From NCBI RefSeq assembly GCF_002252675.1, contig NZ_NQKY01000027.1, positions 1-36,409 on the forward strand: a stretch of DNA of 36,409 nt, in the 5' to 3' direction. This DNA comes from Synechococcus sp. BO 8801 (GTDB taxonomy: Bacteria; Cyanobacteriota; Cyanobacteriia; PCC-6307; Cyanobiaceae). The notes beneath the pieces were generated by a model. It was not told the origin of the DNA and ran no database searches. It was given only the letters and a program-made list of their open reading frames with translations. Both the position numbers and the translations under genes were made by a program. Numbering within the stretch: the first letter of the stretch is position 1; each line of letters starts with the position of its first letter. Positions 23,889 through 35,793 of the stretch are shown piece after piece.

Positions 23889-25667
23889 ATGCGGCGTTTC
23901 CTTGCATCCCCGTCCATCCGCCTCGGGGCAGGGCGATCGCGCAGGGCCTGTCTTCTCGGCGGCACCCTGGTGATCTTCTCGGCGGCTTCATCCGCCGAGG
24001 CAGCCCCGTTCCGGTTCGAGACGGTGGTCAACAATGCCGACCTGATTCCGGGCACCTCCAGACTCTTCAATGCCTACAATCCACCGTCCATCAATGGCTC
24101 CGGGCTTGTGGTGTTCAGGGCCAGGGGCCGGGGTGGCAGTGGTGGCCAGCCGCCCACGGGCATCTTCACCCGTGATCTCCTCGATAGCGCCTCGCCCCGT
24201 CCGATCTTTGCGATCGCGTCGCGGGGAGGTCTTGTGCCTGCTCCGAACAACACGGCTGCGACCTTCACCGAGTTCCCCTCATTCCCGCGCATCGATCTGA
24301 ACGCTTCGACCACCGTCGCCTTCCGTGGTCAGTCCAGCCCTGTCTGGCAGTCGCCCGATGGCTCGCTGGGGACCTCGGGGATCTACAGCAACCCACAGGG
24401 CAGCCTGATCACCGGAGCCAGTCAACTCGGCGCACTGGCCACGTTCAACTACTTCAGCGTGCCGTCATCCACCGGTCCGACGGGCCTGAAGTTCGATCAG
24501 TTTCCCGGTGCCCCCTCGGTGACCGACAACACGGTCGTCTTCAAGGGCAACTGGACCGATGCCCAGGGCGTGGGCAGAACCGGGGTGTACTTCCGCGATC
24601 TGGTCGCCGAGGGCGGTGTGGCCCCTGTCCGTCTCATTGCCGACAGCAACACCCCGATTCCCGGTGATGTCCAGAACCGCAATTTCGGATCCACCGCGCC
24701 ACCGAGCGCGGCGCTGAACAAGGCGGTGTTCCTCGGCGTGGACAACGAAGAGGCACCCTCGGCTGGGGGGATCTACCTATCGTCGCTGCTGGGGAATCCG
24801 ACGTCTCTGACGTCCCTGGCCAGCATCGGCGGCCTCACCAATCTGACGGATACCGGTGGGCTCACCAACATCGGCGAAGTCCTCTCCTTCAATGGCCGTT
24901 CCGTGGCCTACTGGGGCGCCTGGGGCTCCGAGACCATCACCCAGCAGGTCTCCTGTGCGGGCTCCGGGAATGAGGCGAGGCTTCAATACTGCCAGGAGCA
25001 ATCCGCGAAACCCGAAATCGGTGGGGTGGGCAACGGGAACTTCCAGTTTGAGATTCCACTCCATCAGGGCATCTTTGTCACCGATATCGCCTCCAAGCTC
25101 ACCAGGCTGATCGCCAGCACCGGTGAGCAGTTCTCGTCCTTCCTGTCCTGGAACTTCTCCGGCCGCCCGCCCGGCGTCGGGGAAGGGGGCGATGAGGAAG
25201 GGGATCAGGAGCTGGCCCGCTGGCGGTCCTCCTCATTTCTGGCCCTTGATGAGGACAGCCTGGCCTTCAAGGGTGTCGACCTCGGAACGGTGGATGGCAT
25301 GGACGATGTCTTCAAGGAGGTGATGTCCGGTCTCTATGCCGCGGAGACCGATGGAACCCCTGACATCCGCACCATCGTTGAGACCGGGATGGATGGCGGG
25401 CTCATCGATCCGGAGGCCGCCGGCATCCCGATCGTGGCCGTGGGAATCGAGCGGGACGGTTTCCGCAACGGCCGGATCGCGTTCGCGGCCAGCATGGCGC
25501 TGGAGGGCGAAACCGAGGAGGACAGCCTCAGCTGGGCGGGGGTCTACGTCGCTGGTGAGCCCCAGGGACCGGTCTCGCCGGTTCCGGGCCCCCTTCCCGT
25601 TCTCGGTGTGGGAAGCGCCTTTGCCGTCGCCCGCCGGATCCGCCGGCGGATTCGGCTGAGTTCCTGA
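23889..25667 (+). CDS. Large secreted protein with PEP-CTERM-like C-terminal anchor
   Basis: A 592-residue exported protein. Residues 1-39 are a signal peptide (Arg-rich start, then GTLVIFSAASSAEAA). The body (about 40-560) is Gly/Ser/Thr/Asn-rich and beta-strand-like. Loosely repeated units contain FxGxxSS/VFKGNW/VFLGVDN followed by GIY/GVYF and dipeptide-rich turns, suggesting a beta-propeller or tandem choice-of-anchor domain. One cysteine pair is present (SCAGSGNEARLQYC). The C-terminus has VPGPLPVLGVGSAFAVA followed by RRIRRRIRLSS: a proline motif, short hydrophobic helix and basic tail as in PEP-CTERM exosortase targets, although the canonical PEP is replaced by PGPLP. GC content and codon bias appear lower than in the neighbours. 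No exosortase gene lies in the window. Function unknown. Confidence 0.78.
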   Translation: MRRFLASPSIRLGAGRSRRACLLGGTLVIFSAASSAEAAPFRFETVVNNADLIPGTSRLFNAYNPPSINGSGLVVFRARGRGGSGGQPPTGIFTRDLLDSASPRPIFAIASRGGLVPAPNNTAATFTEFPSFPRIDLNASTTVAFRGQSSPVWQSPDGSLGTSGIYSNPQGSLITGASQLGALATFNYFSVPSSTGPTGLKFDQFPGAPSVTDNTVVFKGNWTDAQGVGRTGVYFRDLVAEGGVAPVRLIADSNTPIPGDVQNRNFGSTAPPSAALNKAVFLGVDNEEAPSAGGIYLSSLLGNPTSLTSLASIGGLTNLTDTGGLTNIGEVLSFNGRSVAYWGAWGSETITQQVSCAGSGNEARLQYCQEQSAKPEIGGVGNGNFQFEIPLHQGIFVTDIASKLTRLIASTGEQFSSFLSWNFSGRPPGVGEGGDEEGDQELARWRSSSFLALDEDSLAFKGVDLGTVDGMDDVFKEVMSGLYAAETDGTPDIRTIVETGMDGGLIDPEAAGIPIVAVGIERDGFRNGRIAFAASMALEGETEEDSLSWAGVYVAGEPQGPVSPVPGPLPVLGVGSAFAVARRIRRRIRLSS

Positions 25668-25726
25668 GGGGCCCCGTTCCACCGCGTCTTCCTGGGGCCG
25701 TTGCGGGCCGGCCCCGGCGGCGTGTC

Positions 25727-25732
25727 TAGCTT
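25727..25732 (+). promoter_or_regulatory. Putative -10 element of the Coq4-like gene
   Basis: TAGCTT in GTCTAGCTT ends 32 nt before ATG 25765. TTGCGG at 25701-25706 is a -35 candidate but its 20-nt spacing is long. Confidence 0.3.
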
Positions 25733-25764
25733 CCCTGGGTGCTCCCCCCGCCCTGCTGCGCCCC

Positions 25765-26538
25765 ATGGGATTTCGCTACCTCGATCGGATCGCCACCAAG
25801 GAGAACATCCAGGCGTTCCTCGAACTCGCCGATCTGGCCGTCGGAGCCGGTGCTTCCGCCAACAACGTCTTCCTGCTCTCCCATCGACTGCGCCAGTCCC
25901 GCCCGATGCAGGTCTGCCGGGCGTTGCTGGGGCGGGACCCGGCCGCCAAGGCCCTGATCGAGCAGCGGCGGCTCAGCGGTCCCTATGACGCGGCCGCCCT
26001 GCGGGCGCTGCCGAAGGGGACCCTGGGGCACACCTACGCGACGGTGCTGGAAACGATGGGGTACGACATCAACTTCTTCCCCAAACCCGACTTCTACGCC
26101 AACCTCGAAACGGACGCCGATTACATCAACTACCGCGTCTACGCCACCCACGACATCCATCACATTGTGAGCGGCTTCAGCCTCGACAATTTCGGCGAAC
26201 TCGGTGTGATCAGCATGAGCGTGGCCCAGTTCTCCCATCCCGGCCTGGCCTTCACCGATCTGATGGCCCTGCTGCTCAACTGGTTCCGCAACGACACGCC
26301 CATCGACGAACTGGACACCCCTGCCGAGCAGGCCCGCACCGCCAGCTACGCCTTCGGCATGATCAGCAAAGGTCTGCACATCGGCGCCGAGGCCCAGCCG
26401 CTGTTCCCGGTGATCTGGGAGGAGCGGATGGGCCAGGACCTGGAGGAGCTGCGGGCCGAGCTGGGCGTCACGGCGGTGAAGGAGGGGACCTTCAGCTGGT
26501 ACGCCAACCCCTCCCTGGTGGCGGCGCTGGCCGACTGA
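25765..26538 (+). CDS. Coq4-like protein
   Basis: A 257-residue protein resembling Coq4, which in ubiquinone makers acts on the benzoquinone ring carbon 1 and organises the biosynthetic complex. The zinc-type motif HD-x2-H-x11-E is intact: H129, D130, H133, E145 in HDIHHIVSGFSLDNFGELGV. Family-like segments GTLGHTYATVLETMGYDINF and ALLLNWFRNDTPIDEL surround it. Cyanobacteria make plastoquinone, phylloquinone and tocopherol, not ubiquinone, so the substrate here is unknown. Start ATG at 25765; no signal peptide, likely membrane-associated or cytosolic. It ends 4 bp from the convergent clpB stop. Confidence 0.82.
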   Translation: MGFRYLDRIATKENIQAFLELADLAVGAGASANNVFLLSHRLRQSRPMQVCRALLGRDPAAKALIEQRRLSGPYDAAALRALPKGTLGHTYATVLETMGYDINFFPKPDFYANLETDADYINYRVYATHDIHHIVSGFSLDNFGELGVISMSVAQFSHPGLAFTDLMALLLNWFRNDTPIDELDTPAEQARTASYAFGMISKGLHIGAEAQPLFPVIWEERMGQDLEELRAELGVTAVKEGTFSWYANPSLVAALAD

Positions 26539-26542
26539 TCCC

Positions 26543-29173
<2,631 letters not shown>

Positions 29174-29240
29174 GGTCGACGTTCTCCCTGCGGACGGTGG
29201 CTGAAGCCAACGTATGAATGCCGCCGTGATCGGCCGAGAG

Positions 29241-29270
29241 GGAGGACCGAACCGCGGCGTTCGGCCCTCC
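29241..29270 (-). other. 12-bp hairpin upstream of clpB
   Basis: On the minus strand GGAGGGCCGAAC and GTTCGGTCCTCC (29259-29270 and 29241-29252) pair over 12 bp with one G-U wobble around a 6-nt loop. On the plus strand the same position is an A-C mismatch, so the structure is better as minus-strand RNA. It lies between the stop of the small secreted-protein gene (29334) and clpB. No U-run follows. Confidence 0.5.
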
Positions 29271-29333
29271 TCCCCGGGGGTGGGCAGGCCGTACCGACAG
29301 GGGTGGCCAACCGCCCGGCGGGGGGGCCAGGAG

Positions 29334-29699
29334 CTAGGGGCCCACGAACGCGGGCATGGGCACCTGGTGGCCGCGCTGCTGGCCGCAGAGCTGGCTGGGG
29401 CAGCCGTCCGGGCCGTAGAGAGCATCGGCCGCCGACAGGCAGCCCATGCCGTTCTTCTGGGCCACCTGGGACGGATGGATCCGCAGCGGCTGGAGCACCG
29501 CTTCGCTTCGGGGCACCAACAGCCGGCAGGGGGCAGGCGACAGCCCGGGTCTGGCCTCAATCGCCAGGGGTTGGTTGGGACTCTGCCCCTGGGCCAGGGC
29601 GGGCGCGGCGGCGGCGGCCATCACGGCCAGGGGCATCCCTGCCGACAGCAGGCCCCCCAGCAGGCCCGGCAGCAGCCCGGCAAAAATGGGGATCGCCAT
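29334..29699 (-). CDS. Small secreted hypothetical protein with conserved cysteines
   Basis: A 121-residue exported protein. Residues 1-35 are a long signal peptide ([20 protein letters not shown] then [13 protein letters not shown]). The mature part contains four cysteines: [26 protein letters not shown] and SQLCG. The last two cysteines suggest a metal- or disulfide-type knot. Function unknown; I recall similar short proteins in marine Synechococcus but cannot name a family. ATG at 29699 is chosen because the signal sequence begins there; upstream in-frame ATGs lie in the divergent gene. It precedes clpB by 160 bp on the same strand. Confidence 0.68.
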   Translation of the reverse strand: MAIPIFAGLLPGLLGGLLSAGMPLAVMAAAAAPALAQGQSPNQPLAIEARPGLSPAPCRLLVPRSEAVLQPLRIHPSQVAQKNGMGCLSAADALYGPDGCPSQLCGQQRGHQVPMPAFVGP

Positions 29700-29751
29700 G
29701 ATGGGAGCTCGGCTGCGCCCCATTCTCGCCTCTGCAGCCATCCCGTCTCCG

Positions 29752-29958
29752 ATGCCCTCTCCCGCCGACGACCAGGCCCTGGTGGCCGACCTGGCCCAAG
29801 CGTCCCTCTCGCTGGGCGGTGCGGCCGAGCCGGAGCGGGACTGCTGGCGGGTGGTGCACCGCCATGTCCACGGGATGCTGCCGAGCGAGTACGACATCCG
29901 TGAGGTGCCCGAGGAGCTCTACCTGGCGGTGCTGGCCGCCCGTCGTGCCCTCAGCTGA
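29752..29958 (+). CDS. Small hypothetical protein (68 aa)
   Basis: A 68-residue acidic protein: MPSPADDQALVADLAQASLS, then ERDCWRVVHRHVHGMLPSEY and DIREVPEELYLAVLAARRAL. It reads like a compact folded helical domain with Trp, Tyr and Cys and no low complexity, so it is probably real. The family is not recognised. The start could also be the in-frame ATG at 29701, but that places it against the divergent signal-peptide gene. Its stop lies 5 bp from the petJ terminator, with which it converges. Confidence 0.6.
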   Translation: MPSPADDQALVADLAQASLSLGGAAEPERDCWRVVHRHVHGMLPSEYDIREVPEELYLAVLAARRALS

Positions 29959-29963
29959 GCCAT

Positions 29964-29989
29964 GAAAAAGCCCCGGCAGTGCCGGGGCT
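29964..29989 (-). terminator. Intrinsic terminator of petJ
   Basis: Minus-strand AGCCCCGG and CCGGGGCT pair over 8 bp (10 if the CA/TG pairs form) with a 5-nt loop, followed directly by TTTTTC. This is the clearest rho-independent terminator in the window. It lies 63 bp past the petJ stop; the small convergent gene ends just before it. Confidence 0.85.
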
Positions 29990-30052
29990 CAGGACAGCTG
30001 GAGTGGCCGTCAAGGGAAAGGAGGGTGCGGCAGGACCAGGCTCAGCCTGGGA

Positions 30053-30394
30053 TCAGGCCCAGCCCTTGGAGGCCATGTCCTCGACGTAGGCCGCCACGTC
30101 AGCGATGTCACCCTCGCTGAGCTTGCCGCCGAAGGCGGGCATGGCGTTCTTGCCGTTGGTCACCTGGTAGGCGATGGCGGCCTCGTGGCCGGCGTCGTAG
30201 TTGGCCAGGTAGGAGGCCAGGGCATCGGCCTTGAGGGTCCGCTCGGCGTTGACCACGTTGCCGCCGCCCATGTGGCAGGCGGCGCAGTTGGCGGAGAAGA
30301 TCTGGCCGCCGTGGGCCGCATCGGCGGCGAAGCTCGGGGCCGCACCCAGCACCAGCGCCAGGCAGAGAGCGAAAAGGGAAAGAAGACGACGCAT
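30053..30394 (-). CDS. petJ: Cytochrome c6
   Basis: Soluble thylakoid-lumen electron carrier from cytochrome b6f to photosystem I (or to a terminal oxidase). The 113-residue precursor has a signal peptide at 1-23 ([20 protein letters not shown]), so the mature protein begins [10 protein letters not shown]. The heme is bound at CAACH (C37, C40, H41), and the axial methionine is in [12 protein letters not shown]. The length of the mature form (about 90) and the C-terminal [11 protein letters not shown] are typical. Start ATG at 30394 is preferred; an upstream GTG/TTG-type extension to 30439 would pass through the 5' palindrome. It has its own terminator and probably its own promoter. Plastocyanin is not encoded in this window. 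Confidence 0.95.
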   Translation of the reverse strand: MRRLLSLFALCLALVLGAAPSFAADAAHGGQIFSANCAACHMGGGNVVNAERTLKADALASYLANYDAGHEAAIAYQVTNGKNAMPAFGGKLSEGDIADVAAYVEDMASKGWA

Positions 30395-30401
30395 GGGAGG
30401 G

Positions 30402-30435
30402 TGCAACGGAAGGTGCCTGAAGGCACTTGCAACGG
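30402..30435 (-). promoter_or_regulatory. Palindrome with flanking direct repeats in the petJ leader
   Basis: The 6-bp inverted repeat GTGCCT-GA-AGGCAC (30413-30426) is flanked by two identical copies of TGCAACGG on the plus strand (30402-30409 and 30428-30435). It lies 8-41 bp upstream of the petJ start codon, downstream of a possible minus-strand -10 (TAATTT, 30440-30445). It may be an operator or RNA element; it does not resemble the TACAnnTGTA BlaI/CopY-type box. Confidence 0.45.
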
Positions 30436-30455
30436 GCACAAATTAGGCAATGGCC

Positions 30456-30471
30456 GCCCCCCGGTGGGGGC
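30456..30471 (-). other. GC-only hairpin between SDR gene and petJ
   Basis: GCCCCC (30456-30461) and GGGGGC (30466-30471) pair around a 4-nt loop 21 bp past the SDR gene stop. On the minus strand no U-run follows immediately. It may reduce read-through from hemE-SDR into petJ or stabilise the 3' end. Confidence 0.4.
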
Positions 30472-30492
30472 CTCCGACACATTCGCAACAAT

Positions 30493-31503
30493 TCAGCGGC
30501 CCCGGTGGGGCACCCCCGCCGTCTCCAGCACCGCCTCGAGGGTCGGGGCCAAGCTCACCAGGCCGAAGCGCTCGGGCGGGCTCACCGGCTGGTGCACGAA
30601 GTGGCGCTGCCGGATCGAGAAACGGTCCCAGGCATTCACCTCGATGCGCAGCAGCTTGATCAGCCCCTCGATCAGCCAGCCGCGCAGATCGATGCCGATC
30701 GGGGGCACCCACACCCGCCGCCAGCGGCACAGGGAGGCCACGGCGCCGTTGATCGTGATCGGCGCCTGGCCCAGCACCAGACGACGCACCGGACCCTGGT
30801 CGGGCTCGGGATTGGGGCCGTGGGGGGTGGTGGCCAGGTGGGCGCAGACGGTGGCGATGTCGGCGGCGTGGATGAAGTGGAAGCTGGCGTCGGTGCGCAG
30901 CCAGCGGGCCAGCCACAGCCAGCCGAAGGCCTCCTTGAGCCCGGCCGTGAGGTAGCTGGTGGGGTGGGGATCGGCGCCGGCCACCGCGCCGCCGAACACC
31001 AGGGTGGGGAACACGGCCACGATCCTCGGCGCCAGGGGGTGGCGCTCCAGGTCCTGCAGGCAGGTGGCCTTGGTCTGGATGTACTCGGTGCCGTAGGCCA
31101 TCGCTTCGGGGAGCAACTGCAGCCGGCGGTCGAGGATGCTCGCGGTGGAGAAGTAGATCACCTGCTGCAGGCGATCCGGGTCGGTGAGCCGCAGCAGCTC
31201 CTTCACGGCCACCACGTTCACCGCCTGGGCCCGCTCGGGATCCCCCCAGGCGGTGGCGGTGTGGATGATCCGGTCGGCGCTGGCGATGGCGGCGGCGTGG
31301 GGACCCAGCTCCCGCAGGTCGCCCACCAGCAGGGTGATGCGCGGGTGGTCGGCGGGGACGGCGCTGAGCTTGGCGGGATCCCGCAGCAGCAGCAGCAGGT
31401 GGGCGTCGCTGTTGGCCAGCAGGTTTTCAGCGATGTACTGGCCGACGCAGCCGCTGGCGCCGGTGATCAGGATCCGCTGGGGCCCGGAGGTGGGGGCGCT
31501 CAA
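30493..31503 (-). CDS. NAD(P)-dependent epimerase/dehydratase (extended SDR)
   Basis: A 336-residue short-chain dehydrogenase/reductase of the extended type. The cofactor motif TGASGCVG (residues 14-21), acidic GDLREL, the IYFSTAS strand with the active-site serine, and the YxxxK pair (Y141, K145 in EYIQTKATC) are all present. Residues 195-290 form a variable substrate domain with a Trp-rich stretch ([13 protein letters not shown]) that may touch a membrane or ring substrate. The reaction is unknown. The start is TTG at 31503, overlapping the hemE stop as TTGA. This indicates translational coupling with hemE and hints at a tetrapyrrole-related or simply housekeeping role. The same hemE-SDR pairing is known in other picocyanobacteria. 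Confidence 0.85.
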   Translation of the reverse strand: MSAPTSGPQRILITGASGCVGQYIAENLLANSDAHLLLLLRDPAKLSAVPADHPRITLLVGDLRELGPHAAAIASADRIIHTATAWGDPERAQAVNVVAVKELLRLTDPDRLQQVIYFSTASILDRRLQLLPEAMAYGTEYIQTKATCLQDLERHPLAPRIVAVFPTLVFGGAVAGADPHPTSYLTAGLKEAFGWLWLARWLRTDASFHFIHAADIATVCAHLATTPHGPNPEPDQGPVRRLVLGQAPITINGAVASLCRWRRVWVPPIGIDLRGWLIEGLIKLLRIEVNAWDRFSIRQRHFVHQPVSPPERFGLVSLAPTLEAVLETAGVPHRGR

Positions 31504-32558
31504 ACAGCGGCCCCCAGCAGCTCGTTGACGGCCTTGCCGGTCTCGAAGAAGACGCGGGCGTTGTCCTCAGGGGTGCCGGGCAGGATGCCGTGGCCCAGGT
31601 TGAGGATGTGGCGACGGCCGCGGGCCTTGCGCACCGTGTCGAGGATCCGCTCGCGGATCGCCTCGGGGGTGCCGAACAGCAGGCCGGGGTCCACGTTGCC
31701 CTGCACGCCCAGGTGCTGGGGCAGGCGGGCGCAGCCATCGGCCATGTCCACGGTCCAGTCGAGGGAGATGAAGTCCACCCCGGTGGCGGCCATGCGCTCC
31801 AGTACGCCGGCGCTGCCGGAGATGTAGAGGATCAGGGGGGTGTCGGGGTGGGTGGCCTTCACCTGGTCGATCACCCGCTTCTGGTAGGGGGCCGCGAACA
31901 CGTCGTAGTCGATCGGGCTCAGCTGCCCCGCCCAGGAATCGAACAGCTGCACCACCTGGGCTCCGCTGTCGATCTGGTAGCGCACGTAGGTGGCGATCGA
32001 ATCGGCCAGGTGACCCAGCAGCTGGTGCAGCAGGGCGGGCTCCTGGAAGGCCATCGCCTTGATCACCGAATAGGTCTTGGAGCTCTTGCCCTCCACCGCA
32101 TAGGCGGCCAAGGTCCAGGGCGCGCCGACGAAGCCAAGCACCGCTGCGGCGTTGCCCACGTCGGCCCGCAGCCGGCCCAGCACCTCACCCACGAAGGGCA
32201 AGGCTTCGGCCGGATCGAGGGGGCGCAGCGCATCCACCTGGGCCTGGCTGCGGATGGCGGGCTCGATGATCGGCCCCCGGCTCTCGATGATGTCGAAGTC
32301 GATGCCCATGCCCGGCAGGGGCGTGAGGATGTCGGAGAAGAGGATCACGCCGTCGGGACGGAAGGCGTGGAAGGGCTGCATCGAGATCTCGTAGGAGAGA
32401 TCGGGGTTCTCGGAGCGCTCGCGGAAGCCGGGATGGCGGTCGCGCAGGTCGCGGTACACCTTCATGTAGCGGCCCGCCTGGCGCATCATCCAGACCGGCG
32501 GCCGCTCCACCTGCTCACCTCGGGCGGCGCGCAGCAGCAGGGGGGCGGATTCGGTCAT
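31500..32558 (-). CDS. hemE: Uroporphyrinogen decarboxylase
   Basis: HemE removes four acetate carboxyls of uroporphyrinogen III to give coproporphyrinogen III on the way to heme and chlorophyll. The 352-residue product shows [14 protein letters not shown] (N-terminal active-site region with conserved Arg), [33 protein letters not shown], the [13 protein letters not shown] segment and [14 protein letters not shown] near the C-terminus. Length is normal (about 350). Start ATG at 32558. A -10-like TAGGTT lies about 27 nt upstream on the minus strand. It is downstream of glgB by 96 bp and overlaps the SDR gene by 4 bp. Confidence 0.96.
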   Translation of the reverse strand: MTESAPLLLRAARGEQVERPPVWMMRQAGRYMKVYRDLRDRHPGFRERSENPDLSYEISMQPFHAFRPDGVILFSDILTPLPGMGIDFDIIESRGPIIEPAIRSQAQVDALRPLDPAEALPFVGEVLGRLRADVGNAAAVLGFVGAPWTLAAYAVEGKSSKTYSVIKAMAFQEPALLHQLLGHLADSIATYVRYQIDSGAQVVQLFDSWAGQLSPIDYDVFAAPYQKRVIDQVKATHPDTPLILYISGSAGVLERMAATGVDFISLDWTVDMADGCARLPQHLGVQGNVDPGLLFGTPEAIRERILDTVRKARGRRHILNLGHGILPGTPEDNARVFFETGKAVNELLGAAV

Positions 32559-32584
32559 GGGGCCGGTCGGAAGGTCAACGGCGA

Positions 32585-32590
32585 AACCTA
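32585..32590 (-). promoter_or_regulatory. Putative -10 element of hemE
   Basis: Minus-strand TAGGTT (in GGTTAGGTTTCG) would place the start of transcription near 32578, about 20 nt before the hemE ATG, in the 96-bp spacer after glgB. The -35 is not convincing. Confidence 0.35.
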
Positions 32591-32654
32591 ACCGAGCACC
32601 CCCGGCCTCCGGCCACTCCTGTCACCAGTCGTGGCATGGGCGCCACAGGAGCGC

Positions 32655-34967
<2,313 letters not shown>

Positions 34968-35000
34968 GCGCCGGGAGCTTACGTCGGTGGGAGGGCCGGC

Positions 35001-35771
35001 TCAGCGCGGCGGCGACGGAGGAGCGGGATCGGTGGGGAAATCCACGCCGATGATCCGGTTCTCGGAATCCAGGGTGACGAAGAGGTTGTCGGTGAGGCGG
35101 TTGAACTCGGTGTTGACGATCACCAGACGCATCTCCGGCGTACTCTCGGCGCGGTTGATGCGCTTCACCCGGACGAAATTGCCGGTGATGCGCTGCAGAT
35201 TGAGCCATTTCTGCTGCAGCTGGCCCTGGGGAATCTGCTCCTGCATCAGCGGCGACAGGAAGCTGCTGGCGGAGATGAAGTGGCCGCTGGCGAGGGCGGT
35301 GATGAAGTCACGCACCACCTTCTCGGCCGGCTGGTCGGTGACGTTGAAGTGGTAGCCGTCGATCCGGCCCTGGCCGTCGATCACCATCAGCAGGTCGCGC
35401 TCACCGGCGCTGGTGAACAGGGTGGCCTCGACCGTGCTCGAGTCGAAGCCGGGCTGGATGCTGCGGATGGCCCAGCGCAGCAGCTTCGGCTGGGTCTTCA
35501 TGGTGGCGGCCACCATGCTGGGGCTGCTGACGCTCTGCAGGGCCGGGGAGAACTGGTTGAAGCGGGCCTGGGCGTCCCCGTTGCGGATCGTGGTCAGGAT
35601 CCGCTCGGCCGCCGCCCGTGCCTGGGCCTCGCTCAGGGCCGCGCTGGGCTGGCCGCTGGTGGCCGGAGCCGGGTCGGCCTGGGCCCAGGCCCCGCGCGGT
35701 GCCAGCAGGGCCTGGCTGCCCAGCAGCAGCAGCAGGCCGATCAGGGCTCGGCGCGGTTGGGGACGCGGCAT
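35001..35771 (-). CDS. Secreted hypothetical protein, DUF3887-like duplicated domain
   Basis: A 256-residue exported protein. Residues 1-31 are a signal peptide (RRALIGLLLLLGSQALLAPR then GAWAQA). Two similar alpha/beta units follow: about 47-135 (AAERILTTIRNGDAQARFNQ with LMVIDGQGRIDGYHF) and about 140-245 (VVRDFITALASGHFISASSF with LFVTLDSENRIIGVDF). Each has an N-terminal helix with a small cystatin/NTF2-like sheet, as in DUF3887. The repeated D-x-x-x-R-I-x-G-x-x-F ending marks the duplication. The C-terminus is Pro-rich. Function unknown. It lies between the CocE/NonD hydrolase gene (22 bp upstream) and glgB (33 bp downstream) on one strand, so an operon is likely. Confidence 0.78.
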   Translation of the reverse strand: MPRPQPRRALIGLLLLLGSQALLAPRGAWAQADPAPATSGQPSAALSEAQARAAAERILTTIRNGDAQARFNQFSPALQSVSSPSMVAATMKTQPKLLRWAIRSIQPGFDSSTVEATLFTSAGERDLLMVIDGQGRIDGYHFNVTDQPAEKVVRDFITALASGHFISASSFLSPLMQEQIPQGQLQQKWLNLQRITGNFVRVKRINRAESTPEMRLVIVNTEFNRLTDNLFVTLDSENRIIGVDFPTDPAPPSPPR

Positions 35772-35793
35772 GGGCGGCGGGGTTCGGGTCGGC

